A stretch of DNA of 64,000 bases from Phil1 sp964612925 (lineage in GTDB: Bacteria; Bacillota; Clostridia; Christensenellales; CAG-138): contig CAZTFU010000003.1 in the NCBI GenBank assembly GCA_964612925.1, forward strand, positions 1 to 64,000, written 5' to 3'. Shown one piece after another: positions 26,473 through 35,734 of the stretch. Numbering within the stretch: position 1 is the first letter of the stretch; each line of letters starts with the position of its first letter. The notes below the pieces were generated by a model. The model was given only the letters and a program-made list of their open reading frames with translations. It was not told the DNA's origin and did not search any database. Both the position numbers and the translations under genes were made by a program.

Positions 26473-26499
26473 ATAGAGAAAGGTAAGCGGTTCGGTGGG

Positions 26500-26860
26500 G
26501 TTCGGGGCAAAAGAAAGTGCGGCGGAGCCGCTGTGCAAGCATAGTTCAATTATGCCCTATAGTGGGAGAAAACCTTAGTATAAACTCATCTAAACTATCC
26601 TACCTTACCTCGTTTGCCCCGCGCATAGCGGGAGAGGGTAGGTTGGGAGGGGTTCAGGGAGTTCGGAGCCGAACGCCTGCTGTGCAGGATGAAGTGAGGC
26701 GGAGAACACGCAGGAACAGGGAGAATTGCGAATGGCAATGAGCAAGGCGACCATGTTCCAAGCGGAAAGGGAGGGAGACTTCCCTCCCTTCAGCCCGCCC
26801 TGCAAAAAGAGCAAAACAAGCTCATTATACATAAGTTTATGCGCCACAAGGCGCAGGCAG
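26500..26860. repeat. Intergenic repeat family A, copy 2
   Basis: Same orientation as copy 1 and the same outer blocks (AAAAGAAAGTGCGGCGG, GCCGCTGTGCAAG, ATTATGCCC, GTTTGCCCCGCGCATAGCGGG, GGCGCAGGCAG), but the centre is different: a palindrome AAGGGAGGGA-GACT-TCCCTCCCTT (26767-26790). It meets copy 3 head to head, sharing 26841-26860. Confidence 0.75.
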
Positions 26861-27194
26861 AGAAGTGAGGTCTGTACTGAATAGAGTTACCGTATGAATG
26901 TGCTATATGCTTGTGTTGTGCAACGGCTAACGCCGCAGTTACTTATGTGCTAAGAGCTTCTGTTAGCTTTTCTTTGTTAGAGGATTAAGGGGAGGATATC
27001 CTCCCCTTCAACCCTCTAACAACTCCCACATCCCCTCCTTATCCCGCTGTGCGCGGGGCAAACGAGGTAAGCTTGATTTAGCTAAACTGAGTTTGTGCGG
27101 CAGTTTCTTCCCGCTGTAGGGCATAATTGAGCTGCGCCTGCACAGTAGCTCCGCTACAGGCGCTTTTGCGGGAAGGCAAACTGACTGAACGAGC
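26841..27194. repeat. Intergenic repeat family A, copy 3 (inverted)
   Basis: Reverse complement of copy 1 through most of its length, including the 22-bp palindrome (26987-27008), CTCCTTATCCCGC, GGGCAAACGAGGTAAG and AGGGCATAATTGAGC. With copy 2 it forms a large inverted structure filling 26500-27194 between pgk and the RimK-like gene. Confidence 0.8.
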
Positions 27195-27256
27195 CTCCGT
27201 CTTGGCTCTCCCTTTGGGAGAGCTGGCACGGCGCAAGCCGTGACTGAGAGGGCGGG
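27193..27256. repeat. Intergenic repeat family B, copy 2
   Basis: GCCTCCGTCTTGGC, CTCTCCCTTTGGGAGAG hairpin, then GGCACGGC-GCAA-GCCGTGACTGAGAGGG. The remaining 27257-27409 holds a short AGTAGCTCCGCTAC duplicate and no recognisable gene. Confidence 0.6.
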
Positions 27257-27409
27257 AAGTTGCGTCCGCACAGTAGCTCCGCTACAGTTTCTTTTGCAGA
27301 AAGGCAAACTGCCTTGGCGTGATTCTATTTTGTTATCATAACACAAGAGTTTTGATTTAATTCCGAATTTCCGGCGGCTCAGCGGCTCCCGCCGCAGGAC
27401 ATAACCCCG

Positions 27410-28300
27410 CTACGGCTTCATTGTCTCTCGCAGTACGGCTTCAATTATCCTGTCGGCAATGTTAATGCCCGTTGCGGCCTCAATCCCCGCAAAATGCGCG
27501 TTTGAATTCACCTCGCAGACAAGCGTTTCGCCGTCCTTGCCAAACAGCAAGTCAACGCCCGCAAACGTACAGCCGAGTATTTCCGCCGCGCTGACGGCAA
27601 GCGATTCCTGCTCGGCACTGAGCTTATATGCCTCCGCCGTGCCGCCCTGCGCGATATTTGCACGAAAATCGCCCGATGTGTTGCGCCTGAGCATTGCCGC
27701 GGCCACCCGTCCGCCCACAACGTATGCGCGTATGTCGCGTGCAAAGCTTGATGCAATATACTCCTGCGCTATTGCCGCATTTCCTTGGGTTTTCATAAGG
27801 GCCGCTTTCGCTTCCTCCATATCGTGCGCAAGGTACACCCCCGTCCCGAAGGAGCCGAAGCACTGCTTTACCACAAGCGGAAAGCCGAGATATTCAGCCG
27901 CCTTTTCAAGGAATGCCGTATCCGTATACCCAACGCGCGGGAACGTGAGCGGGATAAGCACGGTTTTGGGCTGCGGCACCTTTCCCATAAGGGCAATGTG
28001 TGTAAGCGACTTATCATCGCACAATTCTATTGCGCGTGAGGAGTTAAAAAGCTTCATTCCCGCCGCCTCAAGCGTTTTTGCAAGGCGAACATCCTTATCC
28101 CAGAATATCGCATATTCGGGCAGTTTTCCTTGCGCAACCGTGCGTCCGAGCGTAATATCCGCCATAAGGTCTATGTTCGTTTTAAGCTCTAACTCAAGCC
28201 CCGCTCTCATTGCGCTTTGGCTCAGTGCCGAATAAAGGGAGAGGAATTTCCCCTCCCTTACGAATCCGTTTATGATAAGGTACCCTTTTTTATACTTCAT
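27410..28300 (-). CDS. RimK-like ATP-grasp ligase
   Basis: 296-residue ATP-grasp protein of the RimK type, which joins an amino acid or similar amine to a carboxylate via an acyl phosphate. Seen: PLVVKQCFGSFGTGVYLA (ATP-grasp lysine and glycine loop), AQEYIASSFARDIRAYVVGG, and the metal-binding end VCEVNSNAHFAGIEAATG. The substrate cannot be told. It follows fbp by 8 nt on the minus strand, so the two are probably co-transcribed. Confidence 0.85.
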   Translation of the reverse strand: MKYKKGYLIINGFVREGKFLSLYSALSQSAMRAGLELELKTNIDLMADITLGRTVAQGKLPEYAIFWDKDVRLAKTLEAAGMKLFNSSRAIELCDDKSLTHIALMGKVPQPKTVLIPLTFPRVGYTDTAFLEKAAEYLGFPLVVKQCFGSFGTGVYLAHDMEEAKAALMKTQGNAAIAQEYIASSFARDIRAYVVGGRVAAAMLRRNTSGDFRANIAQGGTAEAYKLSAEQESLAVSAAEILGCTFAGVDLLFGKDGETLVCEVNSNAHFAGIEAATGINIADRIIEAVLRETMKP

Positions 28301-28308
28301 TGTTCCCG

Positions 28309-30282
28309 CTATCTCCGGTTTATTTTTGATGGGTCGGGTTTAATCACGCCCTCCCTGAATGCCTTCAACAGCTTCATAAGGTCGTCTATACGCGCCTTTA
28401 TCTCCTCACCCGTGTCTATATCCGCAACCATTACGCGGTGGGAAAGCTCGTCAACGTTAAACGTGTGGCTTGTTATGTCACGCCCGTTGTTCACGGCATC
28501 CTCTATCGAGGTGAACGGTTCGTGCGCCGCAAGCCGCATCCCAAGCGAATTGAAGAACATGGTGTACCCTGCAATGCCCGTTTGGCTTTGATACGCACGG
28601 CAGAAGCCGCCGTCTATAACAACAAGTCTGCCGTGCCCTTTAAGCGGACTTTCGCCCTCCTTGGCCTTCACGGGAACGTGGCCGTTCACTATGCGGCTCC
28701 ACGGTTTGTCACAGCCGAACGCTTCAAGCACTCTTCTGCAGAACTCCTCCTCATCCGTATAGCTGTAATAGGGATTCTTGGGTTCCTTCCATGTGGCCTT
28801 ATCTTCAATAAGTGCGCGTTCAAATGTTGCGATATGGTCACGGCCGAAAACGGGTGAATTCCTGCCGCACCACAGGAACCATAAGTAGTCCCTGCCGCGC
28901 TCGCGCTCCTCACTGCCCTCGGGTGCAAGCAGACCCTGCCGCGCAAGGCGATCGGCGTAATCAAAATACTCCTTGCCCGAAAGCATAACCGCCTTGCCCA
29001 CTTCAAACTCCATAAAGCTCGAGTCCCTATTGCAGGGAACACAGCCGTGGAACAGCAAATTTCCGTTCCGTTTAAGATAAAGTGAGCCCGCACTGCACAA
29101 AAACCGCGCATGGGCTTGAAGCTTTTCACTGTGCATGAACGCCGTGCAAAGCTGATCCATAAGTGCGGCCTCCTCCTCGCTCAGTCGGGTCGGGTCAAGA
29201 GGGTCTATTGTGGGAAAATCCGTATCGCGAAGCGGATAATCCGTGCCGTCTATGTTAATAGTGCCACGCTGCCAATCCACACGGCTGAGCATATCCCTGT
29301 CCTCCATGCCGTATTCCTTGCGGCGGTGAACAAGCTGCCCCTCAAGCTTGTACATAATAACGCTTATGGCCTTGTGCATACGGGAATAAAGCTGTGTATC
29401 CCGCATCTTGAACGGCTCCTCAGGCAGCTTTCTCGGCGCAAAAACGTGCGCATCGCCATATCTTTCGGTGGAGAACATGGCAAGCGGCAAAAGGTTTATG
29501 CCGTATGAGTTTTCCAGCATATCAAGATTGTCATACTGCACGCAGTTCTTCACCGCCGTTGCAACGCACACGGGACTGCCCGCCGCCGCACCCATCCAAA
29601 GCACGTCATGGTTGCCCCACTGCACGTCAACATGATGGTGCGTCATAAGGTGATCGAGTATAACGTCCGCATGGGGTCCTCTGTCGAATATGTCGCCCAC
29701 GATATGCAGTTCATCCACCGTCATGCGCTTTATAAGGGTCGCCATTTCCTCTATCATGGTATCCGCACTGCCCGTATCGACTATGGCACGGATAATGTTG
29801 TCATAATAGCGCTCCTTGTTGGGCGTGCCGCCGGTGTTGAGCATTTCTTCCATTATATAGGCGTATTCACGCGGCAGTGCCTTTCTCACCTTTGAGCGGG
29901 AATATTTTGTGGTGCATTGGCGGCACACGGCTATCATGCGCTTCAGCGTTACCCTGTACCAGTCGTCCATGTCGGTCTCGGTGCGCTTGGTCTGCCTAAG
30001 CTTTTCCTTGGGATAATAGATAAGTGCCGCAAGGTTACGCCGTTCGCTCAGCGTCAAACTGTCCCCGAGTGCGCTCTGTATCTTATCCGCAACGGCGCCC
30101 GAGCCGTTATTGAGAATGTGTAAAAACGCCTCATGTTCGCCGTGAATATCGCTCATAAAGTGCTCCGTGCCCTTTGGCAGGTTCAGTATGGCCGTAAGGT
30201 TGATTATTTCCGCGCTTGCGGCCTGCACCGTAGGATATTCGCGCGCCATCTGCTGTAGAAGTCTTAATTCGCGTTCAGTCAT
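28309..30282 (-). CDS. fbp: Fructose-1,6-bisphosphatase, class III
   Basis: Removes the 1-phosphate from fructose 1,6-bisphosphate for gluconeogenesis. The 657 residues and the calcineurin-like metallophosphatase motifs identify the Bacillota class III enzyme: SDIHGEHEAFLHIL, HIVGDIFDRGPHADVIL, VQWGNHDVLWMGAA and GHVPVKAKEGESPLKG. Alternatives of this length are unlikely. Start chosen at MTERELRLLQQM, with a GGAGGGG-type site upstream. Confidence 0.97.
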   Translation of the reverse strand: MTERELRLLQQMAREYPTVQAASAEIINLTAILNLPKGTEHFMSDIHGEHEAFLHILNNGSGAVADKIQSALGDSLTLSERRNLAALIYYPKEKLRQTKRTETDMDDWYRVTLKRMIAVCRQCTTKYSRSKVRKALPREYAYIMEEMLNTGGTPNKERYYDNIIRAIVDTGSADTMIEEMATLIKRMTVDELHIVGDIFDRGPHADVILDHLMTHHHVDVQWGNHDVLWMGAAAGSPVCVATAVKNCVQYDNLDMLENSYGINLLPLAMFSTERYGDAHVFAPRKLPEEPFKMRDTQLYSRMHKAISVIMYKLEGQLVHRRKEYGMEDRDMLSRVDWQRGTINIDGTDYPLRDTDFPTIDPLDPTRLSEEEAALMDQLCTAFMHSEKLQAHARFLCSAGSLYLKRNGNLLFHGCVPCNRDSSFMEFEVGKAVMLSGKEYFDYADRLARQGLLAPEGSEERERGRDYLWFLWCGRNSPVFGRDHIATFERALIEDKATWKEPKNPYYSYTDEEEFCRRVLEAFGCDKPWSRIVNGHVPVKAKEGESPLKGHGRLVVIDGGFCRAYQSQTGIAGYTMFFNSLGMRLAAHEPFTSIEDAVNNGRDITSHTFNVDELSHRVMVADIDTGEEIKARIDDLMKLLKAFREGVIKPDPSKINRR

Positions 30283-30295
30283 AGTACCCCTCCCA

Positions 30296-30348
30296 TAATA
30301 AAAGAATCGTGCCGCCTGCGCTCATTCCGCTCGGCATAATGCGGCACG
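30296..30348 (-). terminator. Hairpin after hpt
   Basis: CGTGCCGC and GCGGCACG pair around an inner stem, followed on the minus strand by ATTCTTTTATTAT. It separates tilS-hpt from fbp. Confidence 0.6.
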
Positions 30349-30357
30349 GTATTCATA

Positions 30358-30903
30358 TTACATATTGTCCGTATTCTTTACGCCCACATACGGCAGATTG
30401 CGCAACCTGCCCTCATAATCAAGCCCGTAGCCCACAACGAACTCGTTCGGTATAACAAATCCCACATAATCGGGTGAAATGTCGCATTCGCGCCTTTCGG
30501 GCTTATCGAGCAGGCAAGCTATTTTGAGGCTTGCGGGCTTACGGGTCTTTAATATGTTCGTAAGGTGGTTCAGCGTAAGGCCGCTGTCCATTATATCCTC
30601 AACTATAAGCACATGGCGGTCGGTTATGGATGTGTCTATATCCTTGGATATTCTGACTATGCCCGATGTGCGCATGGCATTGCCATAGCTTGATATGGAC
30701 ATAAAGTCCATTTCAACATTGCAGGTAAGCTGACGTGAAAGGTCGGAAAAGAACTGAACCGCGCCCTTGAGTATGCACAGCAGCACAACGTTTTCGCCTG
30801 CATAATCGCGGGATATCTGTTCTCCCATTTCCTTTACCCGTTCGCGTATCTGTTCCTCGCTTATCAATACGCGGCTTACCTCTTTTTCCATTTCGTTTAT
30901 CAT
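30358..30903 (-). CDS. hpt: Hypoxanthine phosphoribosyltransferase
   Basis: Purine salvage enzyme joining hypoxanthine or guanine to PRPP. 181 residues. The PRPP-binding motif VLIVEDIMDSGLTL and the flexible-loop region SISSYGNAMRTSGIV are present, as is the C-terminal FVVGYGLDYEGRLRNLPYVGV. It follows tilS by 31 nt, the classical Gram-positive tilS-hpt pair. Confidence 0.97.
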   Translation of the reverse strand: MINEMEKEVSRVLISEEQIRERVKEMGEQISRDYAGENVVLLCILKGAVQFFSDLSRQLTCNVEMDFMSISSYGNAMRTSGIVRISKDIDTSITDRHVLIVEDIMDSGLTLNHLTNILKTRKPASLKIACLLDKPERRECDISPDYVGFVIPNEFVVGYGLDYEGRLRNLPYVGVKNTDNM

Positions 30904-30934
30904 GCTTAACCACCCTTTCCTCGGCCTTAGGCCA

Positions 30935-32272
30935 TTATTGTATAAATTCTATCTTAACAGCTCTCACGCTGTCTTGCGTCAGCTTTAATTCTTCCGCCGC
31001 GCCTATTCCGGGTACAAACAGTGCCCTGTGCCCGTGCGCTATTACGGCAAGAGCTCTCCTATCGCGCGGAAGCTTTGCATCTATATACGCTTCCTTCAGC
31101 TTTTTGCCGCCGGGAGCGTTTATTTTGCGGAACCTGTCGCCCGCACGTCTTTGCCGCACAACGGCACCTTGGGGCAGCTTATCCGCATCGATGCAGGCGG
31201 TGTATTTATCCTTTGGCCTGTCCGAAACGGCGCACGGCGATATTCGGTATGTTCCCGCGGCGGTCTCGGTCACGCCCATGTACTCAAGCGGCACTTCCCA
31301 ATCCTCCACGCTTTCCTTATAATGACCAAAGCATATAAGCTCATAGCTCGTCCACACATCGGCACCCGGTATTTCTATGCGTGCGCCCGTTCTTGCGTCA
31401 AGTAGGCGCATTATCGCCTCCGTATGGCCGCGTTCGGCATCCGTCAGCGCACCGATTTCGCTCAGCGCAATGCGTATGCATCGGCTTAATACGGGTCTTG
31501 GAAGGAGCGAAAGCAGAGTTCTGTCAAAGCCGCCGTCTCTTCTTGCATTTTCAAGCTCACGCTTGGCTATTGCGCTGAGATATTCTTCATCTTCACTTAG
31601 CAACTCTCCCATTGCGCAAAGACTGTTTACAAGGCGCGGATTGAATTCGCCGCTCAGGTACGGTATCGCCTCAAGGCGCAGTTTATTGCGCGTGCCCTCG
31701 GGTATAAGGTTTGTCGCATCCGTACAAAACGGCAGGTTTTCTTTTGCAAGATAAGCCTCAATTTCCGCCTTTGTAACGCACAAAAGCGGCCTTATTATAT
31801 CCTCCCGCTTGGGTGCCATACCGCACAGACCCCTAAGGCCGCTCCCGCGAAGCAGGTGCAGCAGTATGCTTTCCGCCTGATCATCCATGTGGTGCGCAAC
31901 AGCAATTTTATCCGCACCGAAGAACTCCTTTGCTTGCTTCAAAAACTCATACCTGAGCATGCGCCCCGCCTGTTCAAGCGTTTCGCCCCGCTGCCGCGCA
32001 AGGGATGGAATGTCGGCATAGCCGCCGTACACTCTTATCCCGTAAAAGTCGCAAAGGTCGTGCACGAACTCGGCATCCTCCTTGGCCGCATCGCCGCGTA
32101 TGCCGTGGTTAAGGTGTGCGGCACACAGCGTAAAGCCAAGGTGCGAGGAAAGGGATTTGAGTATGTGCAGCAGTGCAACGCTGTCCCCTCCTCCGCTAAG
32201 GGCAACAAGCACCTTGTCCTCAGGTGCAATAAGGTTGTGACGAATCACAAAGCTTTCAACTTTATCCCGCAT
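30935..32272 (-). CDS. tilS: tRNA(Ile)-lysidine synthetase
   Basis: Modifies C34 of the tRNA-Ile CAU anticodon to lysidine so that it reads AUA. 445 residues. N-type ATP pyrophosphatase P-loop SGGGDS at residues 26-31, and DDQAESILLHLLRGSG further on. The C-terminal TilS substrate-binding region (RRAGDRFRKINAPGGKKLKEAYID) is intact. A minus-strand TATAAT at 32295-32300 may be its -10 box. Essential in nearly all bacteria. Confidence 0.96.
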   Translation of the reverse strand: MRDKVESFVIRHNLIAPEDKVLVALSGGGDSVALLHILKSLSSHLGFTLCAAHLNHGIRGDAAKEDAEFVHDLCDFYGIRVYGGYADIPSLARQRGETLEQAGRMLRYEFLKQAKEFFGADKIAVAHHMDDQAESILLHLLRGSGLRGLCGMAPKREDIIRPLLCVTKAEIEAYLAKENLPFCTDATNLIPEGTRNKLRLEAIPYLSGEFNPRLVNSLCAMGELLSEDEEYLSAIAKRELENARRDGGFDRTLLSLLPRPVLSRCIRIALSEIGALTDAERGHTEAIMRLLDARTGARIEIPGADVWTSYELICFGHYKESVEDWEVPLEYMGVTETAAGTYRISPCAVSDRPKDKYTACIDADKLPQGAVVRQRRAGDRFRKINAPGGKKLKEAYIDAKLPRDRRALAVIAHGHRALFVPGIGAAEELKLTQDSVRAVKIEFIQ

Positions 32273-32330
32273 GACCGCTCCTCCTTAACGACAAATTATA
32301 GTATCATAAGTATACCTTTTATTATGGCAT

Positions 32331-32360
32331 TTGACAAGGGCGGGTGTATGAATCTATAAT
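32331..32360 (+). promoter_or_regulatory. Promoter of ychF
   Basis: TTGACA (32331-32336), 18 nt, TATAAT (32355-32360): both boxes match consensus. AAGGGAGAA lies before the ychF ATG. Confidence 0.75.
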
Positions 32361-32391
32361 AATGTAAAATACCTTTTAAGGGAGAATCGGT

Positions 32392-33480
32392 ATGAAGCTT
32401 GGTGTGGTGGGTCTGCCAAACGTTGGCAAAAGCACCCTTTTTAATGCGATAACAAAGGCCGGCGCGCAGGCGGCCAACTATCCTTTTTGCACTATTGAGC
32501 CTAACGTCGGCGCGGTAGCCGTGCCCGATGAGCGGCTTGACGTGCTTGCCGAGATGTACAACCCCGAAAAGTATACGCCCACAAGCATTGAATTTGTGGA
32601 CATAGCGGGTCTTGTTCGCGGGGCGTACCGCGGCGAGGGTCTTGGCAACAAGTTCCTTTCCCATATCAGGGAGGTGGACGCAATAGTTCACGTTGTGCGC
32701 TGCTTTGAGGATGAGAATATTGTGCATGTTGACGGCTCCGTTGACCCCGCAAGGGATGTTGAAACCATAGGTATAGAGCTTATTTTTGCCGATATGGAAA
32801 CGGTTGATAAGCGCATTGAGCGCACCCGCAAGGCCGCCAAGGGCGATAAGCAGCTTATGGGCGAGGTGGAGCTACTTGAGCGGGCAAAGGCTCACCTTGA
32901 ATCGGGCAAGCCCATTCGCACAATGCAAGTCGATGAAAAGGAACGCGAAACGCTCAACGGCATGTTCCTTTTGACCACAAAGCCCGTTATCTACGCGGCA
33001 AACATTTCGGAAAATGACATACTCGAGAGCGCTAACCCGCTTGTTGACGCGCTCAAGGCCGCCGTTGCGGGCGAAAATGCGGAGGTCATAACCATATGCG
33101 CTCAGGTTGAGGAGGAAATTGCGGAGCTTCCCCCGGACGAAAAGCAAGCCTTTATAGAGGAACTCGGCATAGGCGAAAGCGGCCTTGACAAGCTGGTCAA
33201 GGCATGCTATAGGCTCCTTGGACTTATAAGCTACCTCACCGCGGGTCCGAAGGAGGTCCGCGCATGGACCATAGAGCGGGGCACAAAGGCACCGCAGGCG
33301 GCGGGCAAGATACACACGGACTTTGAACGCGGCTTTATCCGTGCGGAGGTTGTGCCGTTTGAAACGCTGAAGGAGCTTGGCAGTATGAATGCCTGCAAGG
33401 AAAAGGGACTTATCCGCAGCGAAGGCAAGGATTACGTCATGCAGGATGGGGACGTTGTGGTGTTCCGCTTCAACGTATAA
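32392..33480 (+). CDS. ychF: Redox-regulated ATPase YchF
   Basis: Universally conserved Obg-family P-loop protein that prefers ATP and associates with ribosomes. 362 residues. G1 GLPNVGKSTLFNAI, G3 DIAGLVRGAYRGEGLGNKFL, the coiled-coil insertion in the middle, and the C-terminal TGS domain (LISYLTAGPKEVRAWTIERG...GFIRAEVVPFETL) are all present. Single gene with its own promoter and terminator. Confidence 0.98.
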   Translation: MKLGVVGLPNVGKSTLFNAITKAGAQAANYPFCTIEPNVGAVAVPDERLDVLAEMYNPEKYTPTSIEFVDIAGLVRGAYRGEGLGNKFLSHIREVDAIVHVVRCFEDENIVHVDGSVDPARDVETIGIELIFADMETVDKRIERTRKAAKGDKQLMGEVELLERAKAHLESGKPIRTMQVDEKERETLNGMFLLTTKPVIYAANISENDILESANPLVDALKAAVAGENAEVITICAQVEEEIAELPPDEKQAFIEELGIGESGLDKLVKACYRLLGLISYLTAGPKEVRAWTIERGTKAPQAAGKIHTDFERGFIRAEVVPFETLKELGSMNACKEKGLIRSEGKDYVMQDGDVVVFRFNV

Positions 33481-33494
33481 GCTTATTCTGTGAA

Positions 33495-33535
33495 AAACAA
33501 GGCGCAGAGGGCAAAAACCTTCTGCGCTGTTTTCA
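33495..33535. terminator. Bidirectional terminator, ychF and permease
   Basis: AAAACA..GCGCAGAGG pairs with CCTTCTGCGC..TGTTTT around GCAAAAA. T runs on both strands allow it to end both converging genes. Confidence 0.65.
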
Positions 33536-33567
33536 TGGTATTATGTGGGGTGTGGAGAGGATTCACC

Positions 33568-35661
33568 CTACTCCCCCGTTCTCGGCAGCAATTCGCGCGG
33601 CTCGTGGCCGATATAGCGGAGCAAAAACACTATTGTGCTGAGCATAAACAGCCCTGCCGCTAAAGCAAATGCGGCTGCGCTTACGGTTGCGTCCGCGCCC
33701 ACTGTAAGCTCCATATCCACCTCACTGCCGCCGATAATATATGCACTGAATGCAAGGAATTCTTCGGGCGTAGCGTTGCTTTCCGTCATTATTTTTTCAC
33801 CTACGGTCTCGGTAAGCATGTGGCCGACCGCGCTTCCCGCAAGTGCGCCCACAAGCACTATCAGAACCGCACTTAGCAGTACCGCCGCAAAGCATTTGAG
33901 CTTACTGCACCCAAGAAGCCGCATCGTGCCGACACAATGCTTCTGCGAATTTGCGTAGAAGAACGCTATCATTATTGTGGCTATCACAAGCAGTGCGCCC
34001 GAGAGCACCAACAGAAGCTCCGCCGTGCCGCTGAGCGCTTCAAGGCTCGGCTGTATGCGGGAATACCCCTGATCATAGAAGGTCAGCTTGATGTCGTAAT
34101 CGTCGCGGTCGAATATGCCCGTTTCTTCGGCACTTTCAAGGAAATCATTCACCTTGCCGTTTTCGATCCATATCGTAAGCAGTGTGCCGTTCACAGGGCG
34201 CGTTTCCTCCTGAGGGGCGTTTTCAAGCGACCTTTCGGGAATGTATATCGTGTTCCACGCAACATTCAACGATTCCTGCGATATTTCCGAATTGCCCACT
34301 ATGGGCTTTGTATCGAATATGCCGACTACTTCATACTCCCCGCCGTCAAAGAAGTTGTCGCTTTCGGTATATCTGTACAGCGGTGAAAGCGTTGCATCCT
34401 CACCGTGATTATTTGAAAAAAGCTCGTATTCATAAAACTCAAAATTTATTTTTGTGCCGACTTCCCATCCCTGTTTTTGTGCAAGCTCCGCACTGATAAT
34501 GCAAACATTCGTTCCGTTTGCAAATTCCTCGTCCGTTATGCACCTGCCTTCGCGCATAAAAATGTTGCCCATGTGGAATGCGGGCACGCCCATCATATCA
34601 TCGAGCGCAACAACGCCGAAGGAGCGTGCATTTATGTAATATGCGCGGCTTATCTGCTCGTATTTTGCTTTAAGTTCGGGGTCGGACTGCACATCGTCAT
34701 ATTTCATCAGCCAGAACGGGTTTTCCTCTGTCACATCGCCGTAAGTACTTGCCGATTCACCGTAATAATTGGGATTTGAGTTGTAGGTATAGTATATATC
34801 ATTGAACAAACAATCGCTGTGAAATTTGGGGTGCCCCTGTTTGTACTTTCCGTTTGATGCAATGTACCCGTCGGTGCTGTCAACCGCTCCGACAGTGTTA
34901 AAAATCACTCCTATATACTCCACACCCGGTTCAAGTCCAAAATAGCCCATTTCTTCATTGTAATTCAGCGCTTCGATCTCATTGGCATATGCCTCGCGTG
35001 TCATGCGATACACTTCTTCGCCCGATGAGCCACGCAATTCTACGCTAAGATCGACTATCCTTTCCTCATATGAAAAACAATCCGTTGCCGATTCCAAAAC
35101 CTCAATCAGAATATCCGTTCTAAGTTTACTGTATGTGCCCAATAAAAAGAATGCATTGTATGAATCCTGCACTATAAATTTTCCGTTATCATCGGTATAG
35201 AGTATGGTATCGTTAAAGTCCGCATCCTTGCCGCGATTATCCTCGGCATTTATTCTAAAGCGAATAACATCATCTGTAAAAGAGGGATAATTATACGATC
35301 TGCTCAGCCTTACATTATCTTCGCTGTACGCACCGTAGCGGGCACGAAGGTCGTACTTTATAACGCTTGGCGCGGTTGTAAGCGGATAGAAATCATACCC
35401 ATTCACGGTAAGCGAATGGTAGCCGCCGTAATTTTCGGACGTGATATCATCCGTTAAATTGCCGCGATTGTCAACGTTTGCATAAAGCTCAACCACGGCA
35501 ATGGTTGTGTATGTATCCGCCGCACGTTCCAAATTGTTTACACTGTTTGTGTAAAGGTTCAAGCTTGTACAAAAAAACGCCGTAAGCAGTGCAAGAATCA
35601 ATATATACAGCACTATTCGCCCGCTTTTGCGAAACATCTGCCTTAAATGCATTGATAACAT
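33568..35661 (-). CDS. Large FtsX-like permease, no ATPase partner
   Basis: 697 residues. One N-terminal helix (VLYILILALLTAFFCTSL), an external domain of ~500 residues, then three helices with the FtsX core (FFYANSQKHCVGTMRLLGCSK) and the family tail EPRELLPRTGE. A lipobox or cleavable signal is absent. AAGGAGG precedes the start. It lies directly downstream of the module lipoprotein gene 35735-36517, an arrangement repeated at 53-56 kb. No ABC ATPase is adjacent. It may borrow one (for example 10451-11119) or use the fold without ATP; this is inference. Close relative: 54112-56235. Confidence 0.8.
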   Translation of the reverse strand: MLSMHLRQMFRKSGRIVLYILILALLTAFFCTSLNLYTNSVNNLERAADTYTTIAVVELYANVDNRGNLTDDITSENYGGYHSLTVNGYDFYPLTTAPSVIKYDLRARYGAYSEDNVRLSRSYNYPSFTDDVIRFRINAEDNRGKDADFNDTILYTDDNGKFIVQDSYNAFFLLGTYSKLRTDILIEVLESATDCFSYEERIVDLSVELRGSSGEEVYRMTREAYANEIEALNYNEEMGYFGLEPGVEYIGVIFNTVGAVDSTDGYIASNGKYKQGHPKFHSDCLFNDIYYTYNSNPNYYGESASTYGDVTEENPFWLMKYDDVQSDPELKAKYEQISRAYYINARSFGVVALDDMMGVPAFHMGNIFMREGRCITDEEFANGTNVCIISAELAQKQGWEVGTKINFEFYEYELFSNNHGEDATLSPLYRYTESDNFFDGGEYEVVGIFDTKPIVGNSEISQESLNVAWNTIYIPERSLENAPQEETRPVNGTLLTIWIENGKVNDFLESAEETGIFDRDDYDIKLTFYDQGYSRIQPSLEALSGTAELLLVLSGALLVIATIMIAFFYANSQKHCVGTMRLLGCSKLKCFAAVLLSAVLIVLVGALAGSAVGHMLTETVGEKIMTESNATPEEFLAFSAYIIGGSEVDMELTVGADATVSAAAFALAAGLFMLSTIVFLLRYIGHEPRELLPRTGE

Positions 35662-35734
35662 ATATGGTTTCCCTCCTTAAAATAGTAGTTTCTGCCTGCG
35701 GCAAGCCGAGGCGCCATTCTTTGCAGATTCAGCA

